22,424 nt of DNA from NCBI GenBank assembly GCA_046542305.1, contig JBKHBQ010000031.1, forward strand, positions 1-22,424, read 5' to 3'. This document shows positions 1-8,597 of the stretch, piece after piece. The notes beneath the pieces are model-generated. The model saw only the letters and a program-made list of their open reading frames with translations, did not search any database and had not been told where the DNA came from. This stretch comes from JBKHBQ01 sp046542305 (GTDB taxonomy: Bacteria > Bacteroidota > Bacteroidia > Bacteroidales > 4484-276). How positions within the stretch are numbered: the first letter of the stretch is position 1; every line of letters starts with the position of its first letter. Both the position numbers and the translations under genes were made by a program.

Positions 1-171
1 GCCATCGCTGAACAGTATTATATTCACCCGGCTGTACTCGCACTCATCTCAACGGATGATTTCAGGCCAAAGAAGCCTGACACGAAAAACTTCAGCAAGC
101 AGGAGGTGGAATATCTCGATGATACCGAATTAAGGGTATTACAAATCCTTGAGGATGAAGTTCCCGGATAA
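1..171 (+). CDS. C-terminal end of an unrecognised protein (partial, cut by window start)
   Basis: Frame 1 is open from the first base to a TAA at 169-171, giving 56 residues that end in ...QILEDEVPG. The tail is hydrophilic and rich in Glu, Asp and Lys, with a short hydrophobic patch (HPAVLALIS) near its start and no cysteines. I do not recognise the family and no motif is visible. It converges on the AraC-type regulator at 225-800. The absence of stops and the ordinary codon use of the neighbouring genes make it likely to be real coding sequence, but only its end is visible. Confidence 0.6.
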   Translation, partial: AIAEQYYIHPAVLALISTDDFRPKKPDTKNFSKQEVEYLDDTELRVLQILEDEVPG

Positions 172-224
172 AATCCTGAAACCCAAATCGTGAACCCCTA
201 TTTCATCACAGGTAAAGGAAGTAC

Positions 225-800
225 TTATTCTGTGAGCCCATCGATAGATTTGCGGTATCCGGCGGGGTCTTTTTTAAATTCACTTACCGAAATCCCTGTA
301 ACATTTTTAAACTGCGTCGACAAATATTGCACACTGCTGTAGCCCATCATAAAGGCAATTTCGCTCAGGTTAAGCTCGCCATACTGAATAAGTTCCTTCA
401 CCTTTTCGATTTTCTGAAGGATGATGAACTTTTCGAGCGTGATGTTTTCCTGCCTCGAAAAAATAGCGGAGATGTATTGGTACGACAGGTTGAACTTTTC
501 GATGAGATAATCGGAGTTGCGCACCATCGAATTGAAAGTGCTGTGATGAACCAGGTCGATCACGGCGTTTTTTATCTGTTCGCACAGTTGTTTTTCTCTG
601 TCGAAAACCAGTTCGAAACCTTCTGCCTCGAGGATGCGGGCAATTTGTTGCAGGTCAGGTTCATCATCAATCAGGCTAACCTTTACCTCGCCCAGATGTA
701 CATCAAGCACTGTGATCCGATGCTCCTCAAGAATCCTTCTGACAAGTTTCAGACAACAATGACACGACATGTTCTTAACAATCAGCTTATAAACCTGCAT
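225..800 (-). CDS. AraC-family transcriptional regulator with N-terminal HMA-like metal-binding domain
   Basis: This is a 191-residue cytoplasmic regulator. Residues 1-66 look like a heavy-metal-associated (HMA) ferredoxin-like fold: a beta strand VYKLIVKN, then MSCHCC (Cys13, Cys15, Cys16, with a CxxC formed by 13 and 16), then an amphipathic helix and a GEVKVSL strand. Residues about 85-185 carry the two helix-turn-helix motifs of an AraC/XylS DNA-binding domain; the second, LSEIAFMMGYSSVQYLSTQF, is typical. The frame could start further upstream (Met at 869 or 821). I chose the Met at 800 because the HMA strand begins there and TTACTTTG, a near match to the -7 box, sits just before 821. 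The inferred role is a copper- or other thiophilic-metal-responsive regulator. No metal-efflux gene lies on the visible side, so the target is unknown. It is divergent from porZ. Confidence 0.85.
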   Translation of the reverse strand: MQVYKLIVKNMSCHCCLKLVRRILEEHRITVLDVHLGEVKVSLIDDEPDLQQIARILEAEGFELVFDREKQLCEQIKNAVIDLVHHSTFNSMVRNSDYLIEKFNLSYQYISAIFSRQENITLEKFIILQKIEKVKELIQYGELNLSEIAFMMGYSSVQYLSTQFKNVTGISVSEFKKDPAGYRKSIDGLTE

Positions 801-973
801 TTCTCCAATTGATTGCTTCATGCAAAGTAAAGGATAATTCCTGAAGATGAAAGATGGAAATGAATCCATGGTTGCTTGCCTGCCGGCAGATTTTTATGGT
901 TGAGGATGTGTGCAATATTTGATGCGAAATTCAGTTTATGAATTATATTTTTTTAATTCATGACTATCGCGCG

Positions 974-3340
974 ATGATGAAAAGTTTAAACACTGCTATC
1001 CTGGGCCTGGCCCTCCTGTTTTTATCCCTGACATCCGATGCACAAATCGCAATTGGCCAATGGCGGGATCATCTGCCTTACAGCAAGACCATTGCAGTGG
1101 CAGAAGCAGGTGATATCATCTATACGGCTACACCCTTCAGCCTGTTTTATTACGACAAAAACGACGAAAGCATCAGCAGGCTCTCAAAAGTGAACGGGCT
1201 GAGCGACATCGGAATCAGCGCCATCGGCTATAACGATGAACACGATGTGCTGCTTGTGGCTTATACCAATACCAACATCGACCTGATCAAGGGAAATGAG
1301 ATCATCAACATTTCCGACATCAAGCGCAAACAAATCCTGGGAAACAAAACCATCAACAATATTTACTACCGCGACAGCCTGGCTTACCTGGCATGTGGCT
1401 TCGGGATTGTAGTGCTGGATGTTAAAAACGAGGAATTTCCCGAGCCCACTTACTACATTGGCCCCAACGGCAGCCAGGTGAACGTTCTCGACATCACCAT
1501 GGGCATGGATACCATCTATGCCGGCACCGAAAACGGCATTTACAAGGCTTTGCTCGACAGCCCCAACCTGGCTGATTACAATGCATGGTCGAAGGATCAG
1601 AACCTTTATCCGAATGAAACCTTCAACACCATCGAATATTTCAGTGGACGCCTGCTGGCCAACAACAATAATGAAGGTTACAATACGGATACGCTGTTCA
1701 TGTACGAGTATGCTACCGATACCTGGAGTAAGTTTCCCGACATGGACCGCGGTGTGAAGTTCCACATGAAATCCATGGGCGATCAGCTGGTGATCACCAG
1801 TGATTTCAAGATATATTTGTTTGATCAGAACTACAGCCTGATCAGTGAAATCTGGCAAGCCGCAGGCGGTTACCTTCAATCGCGCGACGCCACTTTGGAT
1901 GCCGATGGAATATTCTGGATTGCCGATTTCGGTCGCGGATTGATAAAAACCACCAATGGAAGTGACGCTGAAAACATTACCCCCAACGGGCCATACAGCC
2001 CCAATGTGTTCGACATGTCGCTGCAAGGCCAGGAACTGTGGGTGGCTTCGGGCGGCCGCAATGCGACCTGGGGAAAACTTTACTTAAGTGATGGGGTGTA
2101 CAATTTCAGCGGCGAAAGCTGGAAAAACTATAACCGTGGCAATATTCAGGCATTCGACAGCATCAGCGATATGACCTGTGTGGTGGCCGATCCGAATAAT
2201 CCGGCACGTGCCATGGTTGGCACCTGGAGCGAAGGTGTAATGGAATTTGTGGACGGTGAGGTGGTGAATGTTTTCAGCGATAGCAACAGTTCGCTGCAAA
2301 AGTGGGAACTGGCCGGATATGTAGCCGTGAGCGGCGTGGATTTCGACAGCTACAACAATCTTTGGGTGGTCAATTCCGGTGCGCCAAACATCCTTTCGGT
2401 AAAGAAAACCAATGGGGAATGGCGGTCGTTCAACCTCGGCTCCAATGCCACCGGAATTGATGGGGCCAAAATGATGGTGGACAGCTACAACCAGAAATGG
2501 ATCATGGTGCGTGCCGATCATCAGTTGCTGGTCTTTACCGACAACAACACCATCGACGATCCTACGGACGACATCCTGCGAACCCTTACCAATTCTTCCG
2601 GGCTTGGCAATCTTCCGGGAAACAAAATCCTAAGCCTGGCCGAAGATCAGGACGGCGAAATATGGATCGGTTCGGATGAGGGTATCGGCGTAATTTATTC
2701 GCCCGGCAATATCTTTACCGGCGGCAATTACGATGCACAGCGCATCCTGGTGGAAGTGGACGGCTATGTGCAGTACCTGCTGGAGTCCGAATCCGTAACC
2801 GCCATTGCTATCGACGGCGAAAACCGGAAGTGGATCGGCACCGAACGCGCCGGTGTTTTCCTGCTTTCCCCCGACGGCACCCGGGAAATCCATCATTTCA
2901 CAGTGGAAAACAGTCCGCTGTACTCCAATCTGATTGTGGATATCGAAATCAACAATGTGACAGGTGAAGTATTTTTTGCCACCGATAAAGGAATCGTTTC
3001 CTACAAAAGTACTGCCCAGGGACCCGATCCGGCCGACACCACCGGCGTGGTGGTTTACCCCAATCCCGTAAGGGAAGGGTACAAGGGCTATATAGCCATA
3101 AAGGGACTGATGCCTGGTGCAGATGTGAAGATCACAGATGTGAGCGGCAACCTGGTGTTTGCCACAAGAGTTGATAATGAAGGAACACAGGCCGAATGGA
3201 ATGTGGAAGAAAGCGGTGAAATAAATTTTTCAGGAACAAATTTTAGTGGCCGCAAGGCTTCAACAGGAGTTTACCTCGTATTTGCCACCGACGAAAATGG
3301 CAACGAAAAACTGGTGACCAAGATCCTGTTTATCAATTAA
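974..3340 (+). CDS. porZ: PorZ-like type IX secretion system beta-propeller protein
   Basis: From the Met at 974 the protein is 788 residues. It opens with a signal peptide (MMKSLNTAILGLALLFLSL, then TSDAQ), followed directly by IAIGQWRDHLPY, the characteristic start of the PorZ N-terminal propeller. Repeated propeller-blade phrases follow (DTIYAGTENGIYKA, GEIWIGSDEGIGV, RKWIGTERAGVF). The last ~95 residues form a T9SS C-terminal sorting domain: VVVYPNPV, an Ig-like strand set, GVYLVFATDENG and a final KILFIN. In Porphyromonas, PorZ is a surface component of the type IX secretion attachment complex that contacts anionic LPS. The frame extends 12 codons upstream to 938, but those residues are not signal-like. 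Adjacency to recO is an arrangement I recall from other Bacteroidetes. A generic two-component-type propeller protein is the alternative. Confidence 0.85.
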   Translation: MMKSLNTAILGLALLFLSLTSDAQIAIGQWRDHLPYSKTIAVAEAGDIIYTATPFSLFYYDKNDESISRLSKVNGLSDIGISAIGYNDEHDVLLVAYTNTNIDLIKGNEIINISDIKRKQILGNKTINNIYYRDSLAYLACGFGIVVLDVKNEEFPEPTYYIGPNGSQVNVLDITMGMDTIYAGTENGIYKALLDSPNLADYNAWSKDQNLYPNETFNTIEYFSGRLLANNNNEGYNTDTLFMYEYATDTWSKFPDMDRGVKFHMKSMGDQLVITSDFKIYLFDQNYSLISEIWQAAGGYLQSRDATLDADGIFWIADFGRGLIKTTNGSDAENITPNGPYSPNVFDMSLQGQELWVASGGRNATWGKLYLSDGVYNFSGESWKNYNRGNIQAFDSISDMTCVVADPNNPARAMVGTWSEGVMEFVDGEVVNVFSDSNSSLQKWELAGYVAVSGVDFDSYNNLWVVNSGAPNILSVKKTNGEWRSFNLGSNATGIDGAKMMVDSYNQKWIMVRADHQLLVFTDNNTIDDPTDDILRTLTNSSGLGNLPGNKILSLAEDQDGEIWIGSDEGIGVIYSPGNIFTGGNYDAQRILVEVDGYVQYLLESESVTAIAIDGENRKWIGTERAGVFLLSPDGTREIHHFTVENSPLYSNLIVDIEINNVTGEVFFATDKGIVSYKSTAQGPDPADTTGVVVYPNPVREGYKGYIAIKGLMPGADVKITDVSGNLVFATRVDNEGTQAEWNVEESGEINFSGTNFSGRKASTGVYLVFATDENGNEKLVTKILFIN

Positions 3341-3366
3341 CCGCTGCGGCATTTTTTTAAGCGGCT

Positions 3367-4089
3367 ATGCTTTACAAAACCAATGGCATCGTACTAAAAA
3401 CCGTTAAGTATTCCGAGAGCAGTGTTATTGTGAAAATCTACACGCGCCGGTTTGGACTGCGTTCTTATCTGATTCGCGGTACAGCAGGCAAAAAAGCCAG
3501 GATAAAAAAAGGAAGTCTTCAGCCATTGAACATCCTGCAGTTGGTAGTGTACAACAAGGAAAAGGATCAGTTGCAGAACCTGAAGGAAATCGAGGCCATC
3601 ATTCCGTTCCATCACATTCCGTTCGACATCAGGAAAAGCACCGTGCTGATGTTTCTCAACGAAGTCCTTTACAAATCCATCCGCGAGGAAGAATGCAACG
3701 AAGCGCTGTACGATTTTCTGGAAAAGGCTTTGTTGGATTTCGACCGGCAGGAAACGGGTAGCGAGAATTTTCACCTGTGGTTTTGTGCCGGGCTAACGCG
3801 ATTTCTGGGATTTGTACCGAGGAATAATTATTCGGCAAACAACGATTGTTTCGACCTGCAGGAAGGGATGTTTTTTCACGGGCCGCCCTTGCACGCCAAT
3901 CATATCGACAGCGGATCGAGCCGGATAATCAGCCAGCTGCTTTCGTCATCATCTCCCGCAGAGGTGCCGCTGAAAAATGCTTCGGACCGCAACCGAATGC
4001 TGGAAATCCTGATCAGCTATTACAAACTGCACCTGCCTAATTTTAAAGAAGTAAAATCGCATCAGGTGCTGAAACAGATCTTGAATTAA
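3367..4089 (+). CDS. recO: DNA repair protein RecO
   Basis: This 240-residue protein has the RecO layout: an N-terminal OB fold (MLYKTNGIVLKTVKYSESSVIVKIYTR cut short here: GIVLKTVKYSESS at residues 7-19), then LRSYLIRG, and an alpha-helical C-terminal domain (FLNEVLYKSI, FHLWFCAGLTRFLGFVPRNN). RecO mediates annealing and RecA loading with RecR in the RecFOR gap-repair pathway. Only one cysteine (in NNDCFDL) lies where some RecO proteins have a four-cysteine zinc site, so no zinc finger is present. The start ATG is 26 bases after porZ, and the stop is immediately followed by the ATG of the lipoprotein gene, so co-transcription is likely. Confidence 0.93.
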   Translation: MLYKTNGIVLKTVKYSESSVIVKIYTRRFGLRSYLIRGTAGKKARIKKGSLQPLNILQLVVYNKEKDQLQNLKEIEAIIPFHHIPFDIRKSTVLMFLNEVLYKSIREEECNEALYDFLEKALLDFDRQETGSENFHLWFCAGLTRFLGFVPRNNYSANNDCFDLQEGMFFHGPPLHANHIDSGSSRIISQLLSSSSPAEVPLKNASDRNRMLEILISYYKLHLPNFKEVKSHQVLKQILN

Positions 4090-4263
4090 ATGAAAACCAT
4101 CATAAGCCATACATCCGGGATCATCATTTTGGTGTCCATCCTGCTGATGATTGCCATCGCATCATGCAGCACTACGCGCAAAGGAACACGCAAGAAGGAT
4201 TGCGATTGCCCGCGCTGGAGCATCACACCACCTGCAAATCCTTCTGCCGATGAACGAGTATAA
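4090..4263 (+). CDS. Small lipoprotein (57 aa) between recO and the SprT-like gene
   Basis: The reading frame starts at an ATG directly after the recO TAA and ends with a TAA at 4261-4263. The product has a basic N-terminus, a hydrophobic stretch (GIIILVSILLMIAIA) and a lipobox IASC with the lipidated Cys at residue 26. The mature part is short and polar (STTRKGTRKKDCDCPRW) and includes a CxC pair, then a Pro-rich tail. It overlaps the start of the next gene by 14 bases in another frame, which suggests translational coupling. I recall similar CDCPRW-containing mini-lipoproteins beside SprT-like genes in Bacteroidetes, but no function is known to me. The lipobox, exact gene packing and overlap make it convincing despite its length. 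Confidence 0.75.
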   Translation: MKTIISHTSGIIILVSILLMIAIASCSTTRKGTRKKDCDCPRWSITPPANPSADERV

Positions 4264-4870
4264 GGATATCCTGACGAAATATCTGCCTGCGCCGGCTGTT
4301 GATCCTGTTTACCACCTGTTCGAAAAGCACAGGGTAAACCTGGTGATCACACGCGAAAGGCGGAGTAAACACGGCGACTTCAGACCGGGGATCAACGGGA
4401 ATCCTTCCCGGATTTCCATCAACCACAACCTCAACCCATATGCTTTTCTGATCACCTTTCTCCACGAACTGGCACATCAACTGGTTTGGGAGAAATATCA
4501 CAGAAAAGTAAAGCCCCACGGCCCCGAATGGAAACAAACCTTTTATGGTTTGTTGCAGCCTTTTTGCCATGCCGTCTGTTTCCCGCAGGAAATTATTGAA
4601 ATTCTCAATCCTGCCGACAAGCGAATCTTTGCCTCCACCACCTCCGATACAAGGCTTGCCCGTGCATTAAAAAAGTACGACCGCAGCAACGGCATGAACC
4701 TCATGGAGAATCTCCCGGAAAATGCCGAATTCAGGCTTCCCGACGGACGCAGGTTTAAGAAACTGCAGAAGCGCCGCAAGAACTACCTGTGCCTGTGCCT
4801 GAACAACAAAAGGCAGTACGTGTTTAATCCGCTAGCTGAAGTTATCCCTGTAGAAAATCCTGAGAAATAA
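4250..4870 (+). CDS. SprT-like zinc metalloprotease domain protein
   Basis: Starting at the ATG at 4250 (MNEYKDILTKYLP), the protein is 206 residues. Residues 71-76 are LHELAH, the HExxH zinc-binding and catalytic motif (His72, Glu73, His76). A third likely ligand is His90 in KPHGPEW. The C-terminal part (RRKNYLCLCLNNKRQYVFNP) resembles the degenerate zinc-ribbon tail of SprT-family proteins. SprT/Spartan-like proteases act on DNA-protein crosslinks in eukaryotes; the bacterial role is not settled. The frame is open upstream to 4151, but those residues are basic, unstructured and overlap the lipoprotein gene, so the later start is preferred. It is the last gene of the porZ-recO cluster. Confidence 0.85.
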   Translation: MNEYKDILTKYLPAPAVDPVYHLFEKHRVNLVITRERRSKHGDFRPGINGNPSRISINHNLNPYAFLITFLHELAHQLVWEKYHRKVKPHGPEWKQTFYGLLQPFCHAVCFPQEIIEILNPADKRIFASTTSDTRLARALKKYDRSNGMNLMENLPENAEFRLPDGRRFKKLQKRRKNYLCLCLNNKRQYVFNPLAEVIPVENPEK

Positions 4871-4881
4871 GGAGGTTTTCA

Positions 4882-4889
4882 TAAATTTG
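4882..4889 (+). promoter_or_regulatory. Putative -7 box upstream of manC
   Basis: TAAATTTG matches the Bacteroidetes -7 consensus TAnnTTTG exactly and lies 71 bases before the manC ATG. No clear TTG -33 element is seen at the usual distance, so this is a moderate call. Confidence 0.4.
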
Positions 4890-4960
4890 CATTTTAAAAT
4901 TCAAGCTTGTTTTAAAATTGCCAATCTGTATTAACCGATTCATTTATAAAAATCAACATC

Positions 4961-6052
4961 ATGAATAAAGATTACTATTGCGTTATTATGGCCGGCGGCA
5001 TCGGAGCCAGGTTCTGGCCCATGAGCCGTACAACACGCCCAAAGCAGTTCATCGATATTCTTGGCACCGGCGAAACGCTGATCCAGCGCACCTTCAACCG
5101 GTTCACCAAAATCTGCCCGAAAGAAAACATTCTCATCGTTACCAACGACCTTTACGAGGATATGGTGAAAAAGCAGATCCCGGAAGTTCCGGAAAACAAT
5201 ATCCTGCTCGAGCCGGCCATGCGCAATACCGCCCCCTGCATCGCCTATGCCAATTACAAGATCAGGGCGCTGAACCCCAATGCTAAAATTGTGGTAGCTC
5301 CTTCTGATCATATGATCCTGAACGAAGATTTGTTTATCGAAAACATTAAGGCCGGACTGAAAGCAGCCGAAGAAAACAACTGGCTGATCACCCTGGGCAT
5401 TAAGCCAACGCGCCCGGATACCGGATATGGCTACATCCAGTACGACGAAAAAGAAAAGTACGATAAAAACCCGCGCATCTCGAAAGTAAAAACCTTCACC
5501 GAAAAGCCCAACCACGAGCTGGCTGAAAAGTTCCTGGAGAGCGGCGATTTCCTGTGGAATGCAGGCATCTTTGTCTGGTCACTGAAAAGCATCAATGAAG
5601 CCTTTGAAGAACACCTCGACGACGTGGACGACCTCTTCAAGGAGGGCGAAGGAAAATACAATACCCCGGCCGAGCAGCCTTTTATCGAAGAAACCTACAC
5701 TGTGTGCCGGAAGATTTCCATCGACTATGGCATCATGGAAAAAGCCTCCAACGTATATGTGGTGGCTGCCGATTTCGGCTGGTCGGATTTGGGAACCTGG
5801 GGATCGCTCTACGACATCAGCGACAAGGATGAAAACAACAATGCCGTGGCTGGCGAAAACGTATTGCTGTACGACACCAAAAACAGCCTGGTGCGCATGC
5901 CCAAAGATAAACTGGTGGTACTGCAGGGCCTCGATGATTACATTGTGGTGGAAGATGACAATGCATTGCTGGTGTGCCGAAAAGAGAACGAACAGCAGAT
6001 CAGGCAGTTTGTCAACGATATTAAAGCCAAAAAAGGAGAAGACTACATTTAA
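4961..6052 (+). CDS. manC: Mannose-1-phosphate guanylyltransferase
   Basis: This 363-residue cytoplasmic enzyme makes GDP-mannose from mannose-1-phosphate and GTP. The N-terminal nucleotide-binding signature is present as MAGGIGARFWPMSR followed by RPKQF (residues 10-30). Further conserved blocks are LLEPAMRNTAPCI, VVAPSDHMI, FTEKP, WNAGIFVW and SIDYGIMEK, with FGWSDLGTW near residue 270. The length matches the monofunctional transferase and there is no fused phosphomannose isomerase domain. It likely feeds surface polysaccharide or LPS synthesis. The S46 peptidase gene follows 21 bases later without a visible terminator, so the two may share a transcript although their functions are unrelated. 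Confidence 0.93.
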   Translation: MNKDYYCVIMAGGIGARFWPMSRTTRPKQFIDILGTGETLIQRTFNRFTKICPKENILIVTNDLYEDMVKKQIPEVPENNILLEPAMRNTAPCIAYANYKIRALNPNAKIVVAPSDHMILNEDLFIENIKAGLKAAEENNWLITLGIKPTRPDTGYGYIQYDEKEKYDKNPRISKVKTFTEKPNHELAEKFLESGDFLWNAGIFVWSLKSINEAFEEHLDDVDDLFKEGEGKYNTPAEQPFIEETYTVCRKISIDYGIMEKASNVYVVAADFGWSDLGTWGSLYDISDKDENNNAVAGENVLLYDTKNSLVRMPKDKLVVLQGLDDYIVVEDDNALLVCRKENEQQIRQFVNDIKAKKGEDYI

Positions 6053-6073
6053 ACAATTAATAATCTGAAAAAC

Positions 6074-8296
6074 ATGAAAAAGCTATTGTTCATTTTTGTG
6101 GCCATCCTTCTCGGCCTCAGCCCGAAAATGCGCGCTGACGAGGGGATGTGGCTGCCGATCTTTATTGAGCGGCTCAACTATGTGGATATGGAGAAGATGG
6201 GTTTACACCTCACTCCCGAAGAAATCTACAGCATTAATAATTCAAGCTTGAAGGATGCCATCATCATCTTCGGTGGCGGCTGTACCGGCGAAATCGTGTC
6301 GCCCGAAGGGCTGATCTTTACCAATCATCACTGTGGCTACGGCGTTATCCAGTCGCACAGCACCGTGGAGCACGATTATCTCACCGACGGCTTCTGGGCC
6401 ATGAATAAGAAAGAAGAATTGCATAACGAAGGGCTAAGGGCTACCTTTCTGGTTCGCATCGAAGACGTGAGCGATCGTGTACTTAGCGAACTGAACGACC
6501 AGATGACCGAAGAAGAACGCAGCGACAAAATCCGCGAAATCAGTAATCAGATCAGCAGCGAAGCCACCGAAGATACGCATTACGATGCCTATGTGCGGAG
6601 CTTCTTTGCCGGCAACGAGTTTTATCTGTTCGTTTATGAAACCTATAAGGACGTGCGTTTGGTAGGTGCACCGCCTTCATCCATCGGAAAATTCGGCGGC
6701 GATACCGACAACTGGATGTGGCCGCGCCATACCGGCGACTTTGCCATCTTCAGGGTGTATACCGGCCCCGACGGAAAACCTGCCGAATATTCGGAGGAAA
6801 ATGTTCCGCTGCAGTCGAAATACTACCTGCCTATTTCTATCGATGAAAAGGAAAAAGGCGACTTCACCATGATTATGGGATACCCTGGCGGCACCGATCG
6901 GTACATGTCGTCGTGGGGCGTTGAAATGGCCATCGAAGAAACCAACCCTACCATCGTGGATATCCGCGATGTGAAGCTGAAAATTATGCGCGAATACATG
7001 GATACAGATCCGGCCGTTCGCATCCAGTATGCTTCGAAGTATTCGCGCACATCCAACTACTGGAAGTATTTTATCGGACAGACCAAAGGGCTGAAACGCC
7101 TGAAAGTGTACGATAAAAAGAAACAGCAGGAAGCCGATTTTGAGGAATGGGTGAATGCAGATCCGGCCCGCAAGGCCAAATATGGCGAAGCGCTTAAGCT
7201 GCGCGAAGAAAGCATCAGCGAACAGCGTGAGTACAACCTGGCCAGCATTTATCTCAATGAAGCCATTTCGCAGGGGGCTGAAATTCTCATGTTCGCACGA
7301 AGGTTCGAAAACCTCGCGGAGATGCTCAACGAAAAGGATGTGGATCAGGAAAAAATCGATGCCGAAATTGCCAGGCTGCGCGAAATGTCTGACAAATATT
7401 TCAAGGATTACTACCAGCCCATCGACCGCAATCTGCTGGCATCCATGTTGCAAATATACTACGAAAATGTACCCAAAGGCCAGCAACCCGAAATGCTGGA
7501 GGAAATCAACAAAAAATACAAGGGCAATTTTGTGGCTTATGCCGATAAGGTGTTCGACAAATCCATTTTTGCCGGCAAGGAAAGCGTGAACGACTTCCTG
7601 AATAATCCCAAAACCAAAAAGATCGAAAAAGATCCTGTAACCGAACTGCTGAAGGCTTTCATGGACAAGCTTCCCCAACTCAGGGCAGCTATGTTACAGG
7701 CCGAAGACAAGGGTGGCAAAGGTGAACGCCTTTACATTGCGGGACTGCGCGAAATGTATCCCGACCGGAAATTCTATCCGGATGCCAACTTCACCATGCG
7801 CCTCACTTACGGGCAGGTACTCGACTATTTTCCGGCCGATGCCGTACATTACGATTTTATTACCACCCTCAAAGGCGTGATGGAAAAAGAAGACCCCGAT
7901 AACTGGGAATTCGTGGTGCCCGACAAGCTGAAAGAACTCTACAAAAACAAGGACTTCGGCCCGTACGGCCAGAATGGTGAAATGGTGGTGGCGTTTATCT
8001 CCAATAACGACATTACCGGCGGAAACTCCGGAAGCCCCGTGATAAACGGACACGGCGAGCTAATTGGAATTGCCTTCGACGGCAACTGGGAAGCCATGAG
8101 CGGCGATATTGCATTCGAACCAGAACTGCAGCGCACCATTTCGGTAGATATCCGCTACGTGTTGTTCATCATCGATAAGTTTGCAGGCGCGCAAAACATC
8201 ATTGACGAACTGACCATCGTAAAAAAACATCCTGCACCAACATCACCCGACACCGATGCCGAAGAGGTGGAAATGGAAGGAACCATGCAGGATTAA
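6074..8296 (+). CDS. dpp7: S46-family dipeptidyl-peptidase, DPP7-like
   Basis: This 740-residue exported serine peptidase removes dipeptides from the N-terminus of oligopeptides, probably in the periplasm. A signal peptide (MKKLLFIFVAILLGLSPKMRA) precedes DEGMWLP, the usual mature start. The chymotrypsin-fold triad is visible: His in TNHHCGYG (about residue 86), Asp in DNWMWPRHTGDF, and Ser652 in GGNSGSPV. Eighteen residues after that serine is Gly670 (IAFDGNWEAMSGD). In characterised S46 enzymes, Gly here marks DPP7 (hydrophobic/aliphatic P1) and Arg marks DPP11 (Asp/Glu P1), so DPP7 specificity is inferred. The helical insertion rich in Lys and Glu in the middle is normal for the family. 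A short acidic tail follows the last strand. A terminator follows 28 bases after the stop. Confidence 0.93.
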   Translation: MKKLLFIFVAILLGLSPKMRADEGMWLPIFIERLNYVDMEKMGLHLTPEEIYSINNSSLKDAIIIFGGGCTGEIVSPEGLIFTNHHCGYGVIQSHSTVEHDYLTDGFWAMNKKEELHNEGLRATFLVRIEDVSDRVLSELNDQMTEEERSDKIREISNQISSEATEDTHYDAYVRSFFAGNEFYLFVYETYKDVRLVGAPPSSIGKFGGDTDNWMWPRHTGDFAIFRVYTGPDGKPAEYSEENVPLQSKYYLPISIDEKEKGDFTMIMGYPGGTDRYMSSWGVEMAIEETNPTIVDIRDVKLKIMREYMDTDPAVRIQYASKYSRTSNYWKYFIGQTKGLKRLKVYDKKKQQEADFEEWVNADPARKAKYGEALKLREESISEQREYNLASIYLNEAISQGAEILMFARRFENLAEMLNEKDVDQEKIDAEIARLREMSDKYFKDYYQPIDRNLLASMLQIYYENVPKGQQPEMLEEINKKYKGNFVAYADKVFDKSIFAGKESVNDFLNNPKTKKIEKDPVTELLKAFMDKLPQLRAAMLQAEDKGGKGERLYIAGLREMYPDRKFYPDANFTMRLTYGQVLDYFPADAVHYDFITTLKGVMEKEDPDNWEFVVPDKLKELYKNKDFGPYGQNGEMVVAFISNNDITGGNSGSPVINGHGELIGIAFDGNWEAMSGDIAFEPELQRTISVDIRYVLFIIDKFAGAQNIIDELTIVKKHPAPTSPDTDAEEVEMEGTMQD

Positions 8297-8323
8297 TTGC
8301 GCAAGAAAAATTATTTTAATTCG

Positions 8324-8355
8324 AAAAAAAGCTCTGCCGTAGCAGGGCTTTTTTT
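8324..8355 (+). terminator. Intrinsic terminator after dpp7
   Basis: An 8-bp stem (8330-8337 with 8342-8349, loop CGTA) is flanked by an A-run and followed by a run of T, so the A and T tracts can extend the stem. Confidence 0.85.
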
Positions 8356-8597
8356 GCTAAACCAGAGCGCGCCTCTCTTCGGAATATACACCCTTGATTA
8401 ATTTGTGTGAAAGTAGTTGAGATTACAACCGCTGCGGCGCGGATATCCAATCCGTGCCCCATCCTGAACCTTTTCTTACGCAGATTTCCCGTGCCTTTAC
8501 CGATCTGCATCTGAAATTTTCTCTTCCGTCAATTTGTCAGCAAACTACCCTTTGGCATTTTTTTTATGGAAAAGGTGCCATTGTTATCGTTCGTTAA
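8356..8597. other. Intergenic region without a supported gene
   Basis: The 382 bases between dpp7 and the Trx-Grx gene hold the dpp7 terminator, a hairpin at 8437-8457 listed separately, and the promoter at 8598-8632. A 64-codon minus-strand frame at 8316-8510 shows no protein-like features and runs through the terminator, so it was not called. Confidence 0.6.
8437..8457. repeat. REP-like intergenic hairpin
   Basis: An 8-bp inverted repeat, GCGCGGAT and ATCCGTGC with one G-T pair, is separated by the loop ATCCA. It has no T-run and belongs to no terminator. Its form, a GC-rich hairpin with the core GGAT/ATCC in an intergenic gap, resembles dispersed REP-type elements. Only one copy is seen in this window, so the repeat status is a guess. 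Confidence 0.35.

Noticed and set aside
938..973. Upstream start for porZ at 938
   Set aside because: The extra 12 residues (MNYIFLIHDYRA) precede a complete signal peptide that starts at 974 or 977.
1184..2026. 280-codon minus-strand frame inside porZ
   Set aside because: Shadow frame created by codon bias of porZ; no domain features.
6677..7678. 333-codon minus-strand frame inside dpp7
   Set aside because: Shadow of the S46 peptidase gene; Phe/His-rich with no recognisable fold.
8316..8510. 64-codon minus-strand frame after dpp7
   Set aside because: It runs through the dpp7 terminator, has no protein-like pattern and no promoter.
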